Positions 11,365 through 23,086 of a stretch of DNA of 64,000 bases are shown one piece after another. The DNA is taken from the NCBI GenBank assembly GCA_949130495.1, contig OX422218.1:46090823-46154822 (forward strand), given 5' to 3'. The position numbers were made by a program, and so were the translations under genes. Within the stretch, counting starts at the first letter, position 1. Each line of letters begins with the position of its first letter. The stretch is from Sambucus nigra. Its lineage: Eukaryota; Streptophyta; Magnoliopsida; Dipsacales; Adoxaceae. The notes under the pieces are model-generated. The model had not been told where the DNA came from, did no database searches, and saw only the letters and a program-made list of their open reading frames with translations.

Positions 11365-11450
11365 TTTTTACGGTCTAGTCCCTTAACTAGACATTTTGGA
11401 CATTTTAACCGGGTCAAACAAATTTTAAACGATTAGGTCCATATAAATAC
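11365..11450 (+). repeat. Terminal inverted repeat of MULE copy 2
   Basis: Begins TTTTTACGGTCTAGTCCC and runs to GATTAGGTCCATATAAATA. It is the inverted partner of 11,022-11,113, placing the two MULE copies head to head about 250 bp apart. Confidence 0.7.
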
Positions 11451-11947
11451 TTTTTCAATCATTTCATTCAGTTTGTTATCATTGAGCTAACCAGTGATTG
11501 ACATCTCCCCCAATAACTTACGATCTTCTTTCTACTTCTCTTCAACCACATATAATTCTTTTTCTTTTCCTTTTCTCTAATAAATAATACATCAATTCTT
11601 TCAAAGAAGCAAATACATCAATCTTTCTTCTTTTTCCTTCTCTCCAATAAGCGAATACATAAATACATTTACCTCTTACAATTTTTCTTCTGTTTTTCAA
11701 AGAATACATCAATTTTAACCTACATGTACCTCTGGCATAATTCGATTATTTGTAAGTTTATATTTTTTATCGACAATCATTTTGTATGTCAATCAATAAC
11801 AATAGGTGTATGCATTTGGTTTCGAATCAATCAAATCATTTCAATTGTGTAATGCATATTCTAGAATAACTTCAATATTGACCGAATGATTTCATTTTGT
11901 GTTTAGATAATGTGTTTTGTGAATTTATATGAATATGTTTTGACTGT
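11451..11947. other. Pyrimidine-rich subterminal region of MULE copy 2
   Basis: Rich in TTCTTTTTCC-type runs, with no gene. Its later part (ATTTGTAAGTTTATATTTTT, then TCAATAACAATAGG) matches the subterminal DNA of copy 1 in inverted orientation. Confidence 0.5.
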
Positions 11948-12673
11948 TGTAACAACCCAAGACTTTCGGAACAGTAATTATTTTATTTTGGGAGAAATAA
12001 ATAATATTTTATTGGAGAATAATCAAATTGGCAATTAAGGTCAAAATTTAGAGTCGTCAAAAAGTGTCTCGAATGGAAATTCTGAGGGTACCATTGTGTC
12101 CGGAAGGGTCGAGAAAGTCGAAATGACTGTACTTGGGGTCTATTTGGGTTCCGAAATAAATTAGGACCGTTTTACTCGAATTAAAGTCACCGAGTCATTT
12201 AAAGTGTGTATTATCATTTAAAGATGTGTATCTTGGGTTTTAGGCTTAAAAAGCCTACGGGAGATTCATTTCTCCAAAAGAGAGAAAGAGAAAAAGAAAG
12301 AAAGAAAGAGAGAAGAAGAAAGAAGAAGAAAAGGAAGGAGAAAGAGTGAGATAAAGGATTTTTCGACGGATTCAGACCCTACGAACCCGAGGCAAGTGAT
12401 TAAACTTGCTAAATCATTGTTGTGTACCATTTATTGCATGATTTGTGGATTGAATTTTGGGTTTTAGGTTGAAATTGTTAAAGCCTAACTTTTGGGAAAA
12501 AATTTAGATTTGTTATGTAGATCTTGGATTGAATGATATAAATTAGTTTAAATGTGTTCTTGGATGAGTATTGATGCTATATATGTGATTGGGTTGAAGA
12601 GAAATGAAGAGAAAATGATTAAAATGAATTTTAGAATTTTGGAGAAGATGATGAATAGTGATTCAGCATCACT

Positions 12674-13235
12674 TCCGAATCGATTCGGCCATGATGCGAA
12701 TCGATTCGGCTCTTGGTCAAACATGAAAATTGTAGATCTTTTCGATACGGCCGCGTGAGCGCTGACTGGGTATTTTTCTGATTTTTTTTGGATTTTTAAT
12801 GATTTTTCTACGAAAATCTGTCCAAGATCGAAATCGTTAGTCAGAAATTAAGGTTAAAATTATTTGGAGATAAATATTAGTGGATTCCCAAATAGGGTGT
12901 TAGCACATCTAAAGAACTCGAGGAGATGGGAAAACTTTGGGTTCGTAGAAATAAAATCCGAGTTATAATTTAAATGAATTTTGGGATTTTTGGCTTACTT
13001 AAAAAGTAGCCATTTTCGAGGTTCAGCAGGGCCGAATCGATTCGGCCCCCTAGCCGAATCGATTCGGAATTATGCAGATGCCCAGGTCTGAGTGACCAAA
13101 TCGATTCGGACTCCATCCGAATCGATTCGGCCTGAGACAGAGTCCCAGGTCTGATGACCCGAATCGATTCGCCTTCCTGGCCGAATCGATTCGCTGGGCC
13201 GAATCGATTCGGAATTGGCCCGAATCGATTCAAAA
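12674..13235. repeat. Cluster of ten GAATCGATTC palindromes
   Basis: Two copies lie near 12,677 and 12,698 and eight between about 13,030 and 13,232. The consensus is CCGAATCGATTCGG; single-base variants affect only the flanks or one arm (for example CAAATCGATTCGG). Spacing is 20-50 bp, not strictly periodic. The frames crossing it (12,552-12,758 and 12,970-13,276) encode only RFG/ESIR repeats and are not genes. Confidence 0.9.
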
Positions 13236-13747
13236 ACAGGGCTTTTGTGGGATTGTTTTTCTAAGGAGAATTTCATCCCGTTTTGTTCGAGATTATCGAA
13301 TGGGGATCTCTATAGGAGACATTTGAAGTATGTTTTCGAGACTTTTAGTGAGTTTCCCTTATAAGAAATTATTGGAGTCATATAGACTAAATTTGAGGAA
13401 TACCGATTAGAAATTATGGTGCATACTAAGTGGGGAAGATGTGTGAGTTTTAGCGATTAGTGTATCAGGAGAGAGATATACTAAAACTGAACAATGACAC
13501 AAATTCAATTGCGCCTAAGAGCGTATAATGAAAATGAATATATTGTTACAGGTATACCTTATATAATGGTATATCTTTATTATGTGGGATGTATGTATAC
13601 CTTATATGATGGTGTATATACATGTTAGGCATACCCTCTCCTTGCTATCATTGGGAAGTTTCGTGCGTAGTGGGTGAGCATCCTGACTCGAAAAGCAGGA
13701 TGTGGATATTCCCCAGGTCATAGTCATCCATGGTGGTCATTATATGA

Positions 13748-13772
13748 CATATATATATATATATATATATAT
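13748..13772. repeat. (AT)n microsatellite in the solo LTR
   Basis: A short AT run inside the 11,948-15,544 LTR. Confidence 0.9.
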
Positions 13773-14044
13773 TTATTACTTTGGGGGTGAGAGGTCGTGG
13801 GTATGTGTCGCTCTCACCTGCCGGTTAGGAGCTATGACCGCTTCCCGGACGTTGTGTGCATGAGTTGATCACGAGGTGGGTGTCGTTGAACCCCACCAGG
13901 TGGCCCCAGTTTGCTACGTATATGGGCTGCTGGAAGATGATAGCATGTGATCCTGCGTCCTTCGAGTTATAGCTCGGTTGGATGGTTATTATTGCTTGTG
14001 CTTGTATTTGAGTGTCAAGGGCATAATGGACCTCAACGACCTAC

Positions 14045-14455
14045 ATTGTCAGGATTAGTGTATCGGGGGGGTTCCTTGTTTGGATTTCGCTTCGGCGAGA
14101 CGTCCCACGCACGAACCGTAGTGTAATGTTGGAACTTGGGGATAAGTTTAGTCCTTAATGCTCATAGTTATTTATATATATATCACCTATCCCGACAATC
14201 GACAGTGTCAGGAGTAGTGTAACGGGGGGGTTCCTTGTTTGGATTTCGCCTCGGCGAGACGTCCCACGCATGAAATGCCGTGTACTGTTGAGAATTGGGA
14301 ATATTAATTAATTAAAATTGGAAATAAATTTGGGTTACACGCCTCATGAATTGAGGGCCTAATGAGCCTCGAGGATTAATACGGTCAGGAGTAGTGTAAC
14401 GGGGGGGTTCCTTATTTGGATTTCGCTTCGGCGAGACGTCCCACGCACGAAATGC
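14045..14455. repeat. Three tandem units with a GC-rich ~70-bp core
   Basis: Cores near 14,048, 14,205 and 14,383 contain GTCAGGAKTAGTGTA, a run of 6-7 G, TTCCTTRTTTGGATTTCGC and TCGGCGAGACGTCCCACGC. Period is about 160-180 bp. The core is far more GC-rich than the rest of the LTR and contains a small CGCYTCGGCG fold-back. Confidence 0.85.
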
Positions 14456-15719
14456 AGTGCCATGTTGAGAATCGAGAGGAGTTTAGTCTTTATATTCATG
14501 ATGCTAATAACTCATATATAATTACTCTTATAATTATATTTATGGTTTCATGCCTTATATGGGCATCACTAGAATATAAATTCTAGTAAATGAGATTGTT
14601 GATGTATTGTGATGATGTGGACATGATTGGATCATGTAACTTTATTTGTTCAACACATGAACATTATAAAGATAACTGTAACTATTACATTAAAGTTAAA
14701 TCATTGAACTTAAAGAAAATTGAGGTAAATGTAGATTGGGACATAGGTTAGACGGTTTCACTTAAATACTTCTTTTGGGTTTTAAGTTAGAATCCTCTTA
14801 CCTAATTAGAATCTGACATCCTTTTGGATACACGTGCATACGCTTAGTGCGCGCTTTAGATGAGAGGTGAGTTGAATTTTGATGGAGTGTTCGATTCCAA
14901 CTAAATCATGTAATAATGCATTTATAATTATTATGCATTTTAATACACTTGCTATAAACTGTTTTTCAAACTCGGGTTCTGACCCGTTTATATTTTCCTC
15001 CTCCATGTATATATATTGTATTACTTCAGGTGTTCCTCCGCAAGGACGCCTTTGATATTCCTCCATTCAGGATTTGTGGAGTTGTGGCAGTAGCGTACTG
15101 TTGCGGCACTTTGCTTTAGTCGATTCCTATCTATTGTACATCTAGATTAGGATTCAGTTGTATTGAGTTAGTATTCAAGTGTGGTAGATTAACACTTTCA
15201 TATTTCATTTTCACAGATTATTGTATTGTCTGTTACCCGACAGCATATTCGGGTATTTAATTGTTGAGATTTTGTTGTACAATGTATTGTACTCTTTTAT
15301 TATTGGAGCATGCACATTTCACATCATAGTTAGATGTATATTGAAGGTTGTGTGCATTATTGGTTTTGTGGTTGTGGTTAAAAATAAAAGTTTTAAATTT
15401 TTGGCAATTCGCACTTTATGATTTCGGGTAGTTAGCCTTATATTATAGTGTTTAGTTGTTGATGTTGAGACTGTACCATCTGAGATACCTGATTTGTGTA
15501 GTATAGGGCTGGCCACCCGTTATTATTTGGAGCGGGTTGTCACAACTGTGTATTGTATGTATTTGGTTTCGGTTCAATCAAATCATTATAGTTATGTAAT
15601 GCATATGCTAAAATAATTTTAATATTGACTAAATGATTTGATTGTGTGTTTGGATAATTTGTTTTGTAATTTTATATGAATATGTTTTGATTGTGTGTTT
15701 TGATGTATAAACATAAAAC

Positions 15720-16345
15720 ATCAAAACGTTGTGTTTGGATTTTCTAACAAGTTGTGTATGTATATGTTTTGATTGTGTGCGTCATATGTGTTTGTACTTT
15801 ATGTTATATTGTTGTTTCATAAAATGTAAAGTACACACATATGTATCGAACTCACAACAAAATTATAATGTAGTACACGCATAAAAATATAAAGCACACG
15901 TGAAATTATACTGATTTATTCTCATTGTGTTTTGATTTTCAAACAAGTTGTGTATGTATATGTTTTGATTGTGTGTTTCATATGTGCATGTACTTTATGT
16001 TATAGTTATGTGTCATAAAACATAAAGTAAACGTATATGTATAGAGAAAACAAGAAAATTGTAGTAAAGTACATGCATAATGATATAAATTACAAGTGAA
16101 ATTATATTGATTTATTCTCATTGTATTTTGATTTTCTAACAAGTTATGTATGTATATGTTTTGATTGTGTGTTTCACATGTGCATGTACTTTATGTTATA
16201 GTGTTGTGTCATAAAATATAAAGTACACACATATGTATATAACTCACAACAAAATTAAAATAAAGTACACGCATAAAGATATAAAGTACATGTGAAATTA
16301 TACTGATGTATTCTCATTTAGTGGGTTGACATTATTTTGGCAATA
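15720..16345. repeat. Three tandem ~190-bp units upstream of transposase copy 2
   Basis: Units begin near 15,730, 15,925 and 16,115 with AACAAGTTGTGTATGTATAT. Each carries GCATGTACTTTATGTTATA and the inverse AAAGTACACGCATAAA motif, so each can form a fold-back. It lies in the 5' flank of the copy 2 transposase. Confidence 0.75.
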
Positions 16346-16493
16346 TTTTAATGTGCGTGTACTTTGTTACTTAATTTCATGACTTAATAGACTTATCATG
16401 CTTAATTGGGTAAGTGTTTGTGGGTCCGTGCTAGTGACATTATCTAATCTTGACCTTTAACAAAAGCATTTTTGTTTTTTCATTTAATGCAGG

Positions 16494-17693
16494 TCATAAT
16501 GAAAAGTTGTAGGATTGCGAGGTATTGTTATTTGGATAATATGGCTTGCACTAAAATATTTGAAGATAGATCATTAGATTTTATATGCAATGAGTTGTGC
16601 AGAAGGTTTATGGATTTGAAAATTGGGACTTTTTCATCGAAGTACTCATTTGGAGATGAAAGTCGATTTATGTTGGTTTGTGACAAAGATGTTCGCTGTA
16701 TATTGCGGTCTCAAGTGATTGTCAAAGTCGATTTTATTTGGATATATGTCTTTGATTTAAGATCTTTACCCACTAATAGAATTCACAAACGGGTTGAATG
16801 CACCTATAGAATTCGTGAATGGGCTGATTGCACTTATACAAGTTTCGAGAGGGTTGACTGCAGTGATACCAGTAGAGAAAGGGTTGATGGTTTTTCATCA
16901 ACCACTACAATTGATCTTAGTAGTGGTGTTGAAAATGATTTTTATGTTGGAGGTGTGGAGGCGAGTATGTCAAAAGTTTATATTTACAATGATTGGAAAA
17001 AATATATAGGTCATGAAGAGCAGTGTGTTTGAAGGAGGTGTGGTTGAGTTTCGAGATAAATTGTGAAAATACATTGTTGAGGTTGGTTACATGTATGTAT
17101 ATTTGAAGAGCGATTAAACTCGACTGACAACAAAGTGCTCTAAAAGGACCCCTGATAATTTCATGTGGCGAGTTCATGTTTCATTATCTTCAATAAATGG
17201 TTACTTTTATATGTGAAGTTTGAATAATTATCATACTTATAGAGATGTCTATCGTAGTCCGTCAAGTTAAATGATGGACTCCAAATTGGTTTTAACATTG
17301 CTGGCTGATGAGCTTAGGGATAAACCATTTTTGAGGCCAATTGATGTAGTCAGAGATATGAAGAAGAGCTATAGTCTTGATACAGGCTATCATCATGCAT
17401 GGCATGGGAAAGATATGGATGTTGCTAAGTTGCATGGTGATGAAAATGTTTCTTATTCCTTAGTTAATGATTATAGGGAAATCCTCTTGCATTATAATCT
17501 GGGATCACATTGCATTCTTGACGTGGAACCGGAGATTAAATTATTCAAGAGAATTTTTGTGATGTTTACAAGATCTATTCATGGATTTTAATACTGCTGG
17601 GCTGTTTTGTTTCATGATGGAGCCTTTTTGAAGAGCCGCTACCATGGAATGATTTTGCCGGCAACTGTAAGGAATGGGAACAATGGTAAACGC
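16494..17693 (+). pseudogene. MULE (MuDR-like) transposase pseudogene, 5' half, copy 2
   Basis: Starts after a splice acceptor (TTTAATGCAG at 16,483-16,492). The PB1-like region reads through SFGDESRFMLVCDKDVRCIL and then, where copy 1 has a stop, keeps Gln. The ERVE-type linker follows. A frameshift occurs near 17,032 and a stop near 17,065. From 17,271 the frame MDSKLVLTLLADELRD runs to IFVMFTRSIHGF, a stop interrupts, and the first catalytic Asp follows in HDGAFLKSRYHGMIL (about 17,617). Coding ends at NGNNGK, where an intron begins. The exons with the second Asp, SWIM finger and knuckle are absent downstream. It is a paralogue of 6,242-9,125 in inverted orientation. Confidence 0.8.
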
Positions 17694-18355
17694 GAAATAT
17701 TCACGTTTACTTTACAATAATATGCGCGTACTTTGAGATTATGTGTTTGTTCTTTGGACCAAATGGAAAGTACACACATAAAATTGTAAAATACACGTGA
17801 AATTCTTTTTACTTTTACGTGTACATTATAATGTTATGTGTGTAAAGTATAAGCATAACATTACAAAATACACGTGAACTTCTTTTTACTTTTACATGTA
17901 CTTTGTAATGTTATGCGTGTACTTTGAGATTCTGTATTTGTTGTTTGTAAATAATGCTATGTACACACATAATATTGTAAAGTACACATGAACTTCTTTT
18001 AACTTTTACATGTACTTTCTAATGTTATGAGTGTACTTCAGGAATCTTTGTTTGCTTTTTGGATAGAATGAAAGTACACATATTACATTGTAAAGTACAT
18101 GTGAACTTCTTTTTAGTTTTACATGTTCTTTCTAATGTTATGCATGTACTTTGGGATTCTTTATTTATTTTTTGGATAAAATGGAAAGTATGCGTATAAC
18201 ATTGTAAAGTACACGTGAACTTCTTTTTACTTTTACGTGTACTTTCTAATGTTATGCGTGTACTTTGGGATTATTTTTTTGTCTTTGTATAGAATAAAAA
18301 GTACATGCATAACATTACAAAGTGTACACATAATATGCTTGTACTTTACATAGTT
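17694..18355. repeat. Intronic tandem hairpin satellite, copy 2 transposase
   Basis: About five units of 110-125 bp. Each is one arm with AAAGTACRCATAACATTG and TAAAGTACACGTGAAC, a pyrimidine loop (TTCTTTTTACTTT), the complementary arm ACGTGTACTTTCTAATGTTA, and the spacer GGGATTCTTTRTTTG. Stem-loop organisation is repeated unit by unit. It occupies the intron after NGNNGK, the position used in copy 1. Confidence 0.85.
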
Positions 18356-18367
18356 TATTCCATAAAC

Positions 18368-19860
18368 TTAAACATTCAAACAATCTGCATGTACTAATGT
18401 CAAATGTTTGCTCAATTTCTTTATGGCAGCGTCGCTAAGGTACTTTATAATAGGGTAACTTTGCAAGTCTATTTCCTCTTTGCTTGGTGTTGTGGTCATA
18501 GCCTCTTCGACCACAATATTTGTTTTTGAAGAAGACTTGCCTTTATTGGTTTGCCTTTTTTGAGGCAATTTAGTACCTTTATTGGTTTACCGCTTTCTTT
18601 CTTTTTGTGGCATTTCGGTACCTTCATTAGAAGGATTTTTATTCTTTTGGCCTTTTATCATATTCTTAATAGGACCTTCATATTAAAAAATTGAGTCTTT
18701 ATTTTCTTTTCGGTCCTCCATTTCTTGTATTCTTCTGTACATTGAGTTTTTGAGCTCAATTTTTTCGTCCTTTTTGGCAATGGAGGACCTCAAAACTTCA
18801 ATTTTCTTTCTTAGACTTTTATGAGTTGTTTCCTGGAGAAAATAAGATATCATGTTTAATTTTTGGATTATTTAATAAACATATTGTCAAAGTACATGCA
18901 CTAAAATTCAAAGAACATGAAACAATTTTCAAACTACATGAGAAACTGTGGGTTTACTGTATTGATAATGCATGTACTTTATGAAAATATGCATGTACTT
19001 TATTAAACTATGGATGATCATTATAAAAAAAATGTGTGTACTTTACAATATTATGCATGTACTTAATTAAAAACGCATGCACATTATAAATCCATGTATG
19101 CACAATGTGTGTACTTTAAGTATTATGCGTGTACTTAAATAACAAATACCTGTACTTTATTAATAATGCGTATACTTTATAATAAATATGGAAAAAAATG
19201 ATTACAAAATTCACTAAAATACCTGCTGAGATTCCTTGAGCTTAACTTGAGTAATAATTGCCCTCAATGAGATGTAATCTTCATCATTGGCTTTCTGAGT
19301 TTCCTCATTTTATTGTCCGAGCCTTAATTGGCATCAAACAAGTAGTTATTGCTTTGATGAAGTTTTATTGCTTTGTTCCTCTCATTTCCTTCGAAATCTC
19401 TAGCACCTTGAAGCCCATTCTTTAATTTTTCATTATCAGTTTTGAGTTGGGCATTATCTTCGTCCAACTTTTTTATTCTATCACTATCATTCTTTTTAGA
19501 TTCTTCAACTTGATTTTTCAAATCATTATTCAAAATAATTAGTTGGGCATAATCCTCTTCTAACTTATTTAACTTATCTCCGGCTTGCAGCATTGCTTCA
19601 TCACTTTCTTTAAGTTGGGAATTTTTCTCCTCCAACTTCAATTTTATCTCAGTATTTTCTTCAGTCAATTTGCTATCCTGTTGAGCCAAATTGACTGAAT
19701 CATTTGAAGCTTTTTTGTCATCGTCTTTCTTATGAGAGGACTTCGCCATCTCATTTAAAGGAACATTCCAATCATTGAAATCTGATTCATCTGAAGATAT
19801 TAAAGTCGATCCAGGACTTATTTGTGAAATTTGCAAAAAAAAACTAGGCATGTCATCAGT
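18368..19860 (-). pseudogene. Second MULE-borne gene, 3' part (coiled-coil, Lys-rich)
   Basis: Two exon-like blocks on minus. The first (about 19,860-19,222) begins near SSDESDFNDWNVPLNEMA and becomes a long charged coiled coil with repeats of the type KLEEDYAQL / KLDEDNAQLK. The second (about 18,838-18,368) continues with KKIEVLRSSIAKKDEKIELK and a Lys/Arg-rich tail in which PQKxxxxTNKGT-like units repeat, ending TLVHADCLNV. The intervening stretch (about 18,840-19,220) is intron-like and carries the AAAGTACACG repeat. It probably belongs with 25,523-26,738, from which Ty3 debris separates it. It runs convergent to transposase copy 2. Function unknown; a nuclear accessory protein is only a guess. 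Confidence 0.5.
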
Positions 19861-19944
19861 TTTTCCTTTTATTTTTTCTCTTTGAACACTCCTTCTTCAA
19901 ACCAGCCTGTAGACGCCTATAAGATGACATAGGCCACACCATTT

Positions 19945-21060
19945 AAATACTGGTCGGCACATTCTTATGTAGGTCGACACCATCCAATAATTGGTCAGCA
20001 GCATCTCTTTTCAGATGGAAAATAATGGTCTTCCCATATTACTTCCCATATTACTGGTCGGCAGCTCCTTCTCTCGGAAGCACTCATTCTCAACCAACAT
20101 TGGCACTAAATGTGATAAATTGTGACTTCTTGCACTTGTTCTCAAATGACAAACGATGGTTTTCCCATTTTGACTTATATAAAAAATACACTTGCTGTTT
20201 GTTTGATTATGCCAACCCTCTATACTTCACATCAGAGCCTTATGTATAAACAAAGTTTTATAGCCAAAACACGGACAAACCTCTATAGGACATTTAAATC
20301 TCAAATCGTTTTCCTATAAAATCTTTGTTGTAAAAACTTTTGGTTTATTACACCAGCTCTCTACACTTCACATCCTCATGTGGAAAATATTTTTGAAACC
20401 AACTTATATTTAAATATTTATTGGAATTCAAATAATTTTACAAAAAATTCTAAACTAAACATTATGCCTTACACCATGTAGATATTTGATAAAATATGCT
20501 CATGTGACACATATTCGACATAGAACTTATTATTTCATGTTTTGAAAATTTTTAATGACCGATTTTAGAGCAGATACACATCATATATTGTTTGGCTGAA
20601 TAAATTATTCTCATGACATCTATTTGATTTAGTCTCCACAGATATTCGGGTAAATTTGTTAACTTCCACAGGTTCAAGATTTAGTCCCCGACAAATGCTC
20701 AGCCACAATCTTAAACTTCTGGAAAATATTATTAATGCTCAACACTATACAATTTTACCTCGACATATCAGCCTGACACTATTTATCTTCTTAATGCTCC
20801 GACATATATGCTCGAGCACGAATCAATCTCTATATCCATTCAGATGGTTATGCATATTCTATATTCATCTCGACAAAAGCTCGGCAAAAATATTTATTTA
20901 GTCCCGAAGAGATCTGCCACATTTATTATATTTTACCTCCAACAGACAGTTGGTCGGGATAATTCTTATCTATATTCAATCTCGACAAATGGTCGGCATA
21001 ATCGATTGATAATCAACATTACATTTATTATTTTTATTCACCCCTATTGAATGGTATGGA
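19945..21060. repeat. TGGTCGGC-rich variable repeat region
   Basis: Many imperfect copies of the motif CTGGTCGGCAC / GACAAATGGTCGGCATAA lie 40-110 bp apart in AT-rich sequence. A similar region follows the integrase of element H (60,540-60,760). The small frames here are not genes. Confidence 0.55.
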
Positions 21061-21764
21061 AATCTATTATTATCTAAATGCAGGATAATTCGGTCGCCTT
21101 GGGAATTATTTAAAGGCCCATACATATGGTCAGCCGTGTCATTAGTTATCTGGATGGATTTCTCATTAGCTTTGATATTAGATGCAAATTATGTATATTA
21201 TGAGAATCATCATAATTTAGTTCCAACGGATTATTGGGCACCACTATTCTTATTTAATTCTATTGCGGTTAATGACTACATCGGCATTATATTTGCGATT
21301 CAGTCTAGATGCTCATGCATGCTTATTATTTGGTCTTTTCGAAATGTTCTATATGGTGGGAATTATATTGCAACATAGTCCTAACGGCTAGTTCGGCATT
21401 ATTATTATTGGATATTTTTATTATTATTCAGTCTTCTCTTAAAAAAAATGGGTGCTCCGACTATTTACCCGGATACCGATTTCAGTATTGAATATACATA
21501 TGAAGAAATGCAACCAAATAGACTTCTCAGGAAGAGAGCTCAGCATCAAAGCAACCGAACAGACTTCTCCGAAAGAGAGATCACATGAAGTTATCCACTT
21601 CATGTATGATTTTGTCTAAACAAGTCAAGAACAAGAAGTGTAAAACTTCATATACAACTAAAAAAGTTACAAACAAGTTTTACTCGCCTAAGTTAAATGA
21701 AAGAAGGCATGTAAAAATTCCTAAATATTAGAATATAAACATATATTCCTCATACACTTGGTCA
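21061..21764. other. AT-rich interior of element E1, no gene seen
   Basis: The frame 21,136-21,378 is hydrophobic and low-complexity with no recognisable domain. I treat it as chance. Confidence 0.4.
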
Positions 21765-22105
21765 CCACTGATAACTAATGCCAAACTTGGATCAATATAT
21801 CTAGGTGCATTAGTAGAATCTATGACTTTACCACTGATAACTAATACTAAACTTGGATCAATATATCTAAGTTCATTACTAGAATCTATGGCTTTACCAC
21901 TAATAACTAATGCTAAACTTGGATCAATATATCTAGGTGCATTAGTAGAATCTATGGCTTTACCACTGATAACTAATGTTAACGAAACTAATTACAGTTT
22001 TACAACATTAGTAGAATATATGGTTTTACACTTGGTCACCCCTGATAACTAATGTTAACAAAACTAATTACAGTTTACAACATTAGTAGAATTTATGGTT
22101 TTACA
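21765..22105 (+). repeat. Five tandem 66-bp repeats
   Basis: Units at 21,765, 21,831 and 21,897 are almost identical (CCACTGATAACTAATGC, then AACTTGGATCAATATATCTA, then GTGCATTAGTAGAATCTATG); two further units are diverged. The same family recurs in element H at 60,946-61,195. The 76-codon frame over them is a by-product of the repeat. Confidence 0.9.
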
Positions 22106-22639
22106 ATCGTTCAACATTTAAGCAGATCAACCAATTATTCTAACACCAATGGACTCAGCAATAGAAACAATTATTACAGACGAAAAAGATCTTAGGAGTC
22201 ATTTCATGTAGCATTTTTCCCCGGTCTTATCCATCCCAGTAAGAGCAACAACAAGGGCAAAGAAATCAGAGACGATTCATAATTTTTCAAACTACAAGAA
22301 TGCTAGTGAAATATTCTACAATGTTCAGCAGGTCGTCTGCCAACCACCAGCATACTTAAAGACAGAGAAAGTATTCAAAGCTCATATTCCATTCGTGGGG
22401 GATTATTGTTCACGTTGCTACGACATTCCAAGGAAGAATTGATGAAATCACCAGCCAGACATCAGATTCGACTCCAAATCATAACATGGTCGGTGCACGG
22501 GCCAATCATCATCCAACAATTATTTTTACTATCAAAGATCAAGAGTCACATTCACTCAGTACTGATCAAACTAAAAAAGGGGGTTCAAAAGCCAGAATAT
22601 AACACTAGCCAAGCATTCAGAGGAGCAGAAATCAGGTAT

Positions 22640-22870
22640 CCATGATTAAGAAGACAAATTAACGTTGACTCTCATTAAAGCATCAACGAAGATAAAACCT
22701 TTCTCCCAAGCACACACCATCATAGTATACACTGATTTACTTTCTCAGCAAGCCCTCCACAAACCAAAAAAATCAGGCAGGTTAATGTGTTAAGCTATGG
22801 AGATTGAAGATTATGATATCATTTATAAGCTAAGAGATGCGAACTACGACATATGCCATTGCTGAATTCA
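22640..22870 (+). pseudogene. Ty3/gypsy RNase H relic
   Basis: Fragments match the end of a gypsy-type RNase H: IKPFSQAHTIIVYTDLLSQQ, ALHKPKKSGRLM and AMEIEDYDIIYKLRDA, interrupted by stops. These correspond to the HxIxVxTDxPLxxxLxKPExSGRLxKWAxELxxYDI series seen more fully in elements A and B. The integrase that should follow is missing and a polypurine tract and LTR come next, so an internal deletion removed it. Confidence 0.65.
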
Positions 22871-23086
22871 GATACCTAAAAGTGATCCATAACCGTCAAT
22901 CAGCCTGAGTCATCCATTGTCTAGGAGATAGCCCACCAATATGCTGACCAAAGCAAGAAGATAGTCCTTCACTCCACATGTATTCTAGAAGACCAATAAT
23001 CTCATTATGTATGGATGCTGAGCAACTTTTCTGAATAAATACTCCATCCTCTCAATAATCATAAAATATGGAGCATTGGGGGCATC

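Larger units (their letters stand above)
11948..15544 (+). mobile_element. Solo LTR, 3.6 kb, Tekay/Del-like ends, TSD ACTGT
   Basis: Begins TGTAACAACCC and ends GGGTTGTCACA, flanked by the 5-bp duplication ACTGT (11,943-11,947 and 15,545-15,549). There is no internal domain, PBS or PPT, so it is a solo LTR made by LTR-LTR recombination. TGTAAYACCC ends are typical of Tekay/Del chromoviruses. It is homologous to the LTR at 50,564-54,860: both have GGAAGGGTCGARAAAGTC-like text near the start and a CAAGGAC segment after AAACTGTTTT near the end. It contains no gene. Inside are a cluster of AATCGATT palindromes, a TA repeat and three GC-rich tandem units. Confidence 0.85.

Noticed and set aside
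11022..11450. A single 430-bp MULE-derived MITE with a SINE inside
   Set aside because: DNA outside both repeats (subterminal blocks near 10,800 and 11,750) is also inverted-homologous, so the repeats are termini of two larger copies; kept as the alternative explanation.
12970..13276. Two overlapping minus-strand frames rich in ESIR/RFG
   Set aside because: They only translate the AATCGATT palindrome cluster.
17694..18355. CRISPR-like array of repeats and spacers
   Set aside because: Plant nuclear context; units are contiguous hairpins that diverge together, with no unique spacers of constant length.
20025..21491. Chain of small plus-strand frames as a multi-exon gene
   Set aside because: Sequences are AT-driven, hydrophobic and repeat-derived; no domain, and the region lies in the variable zone of a retroelement.
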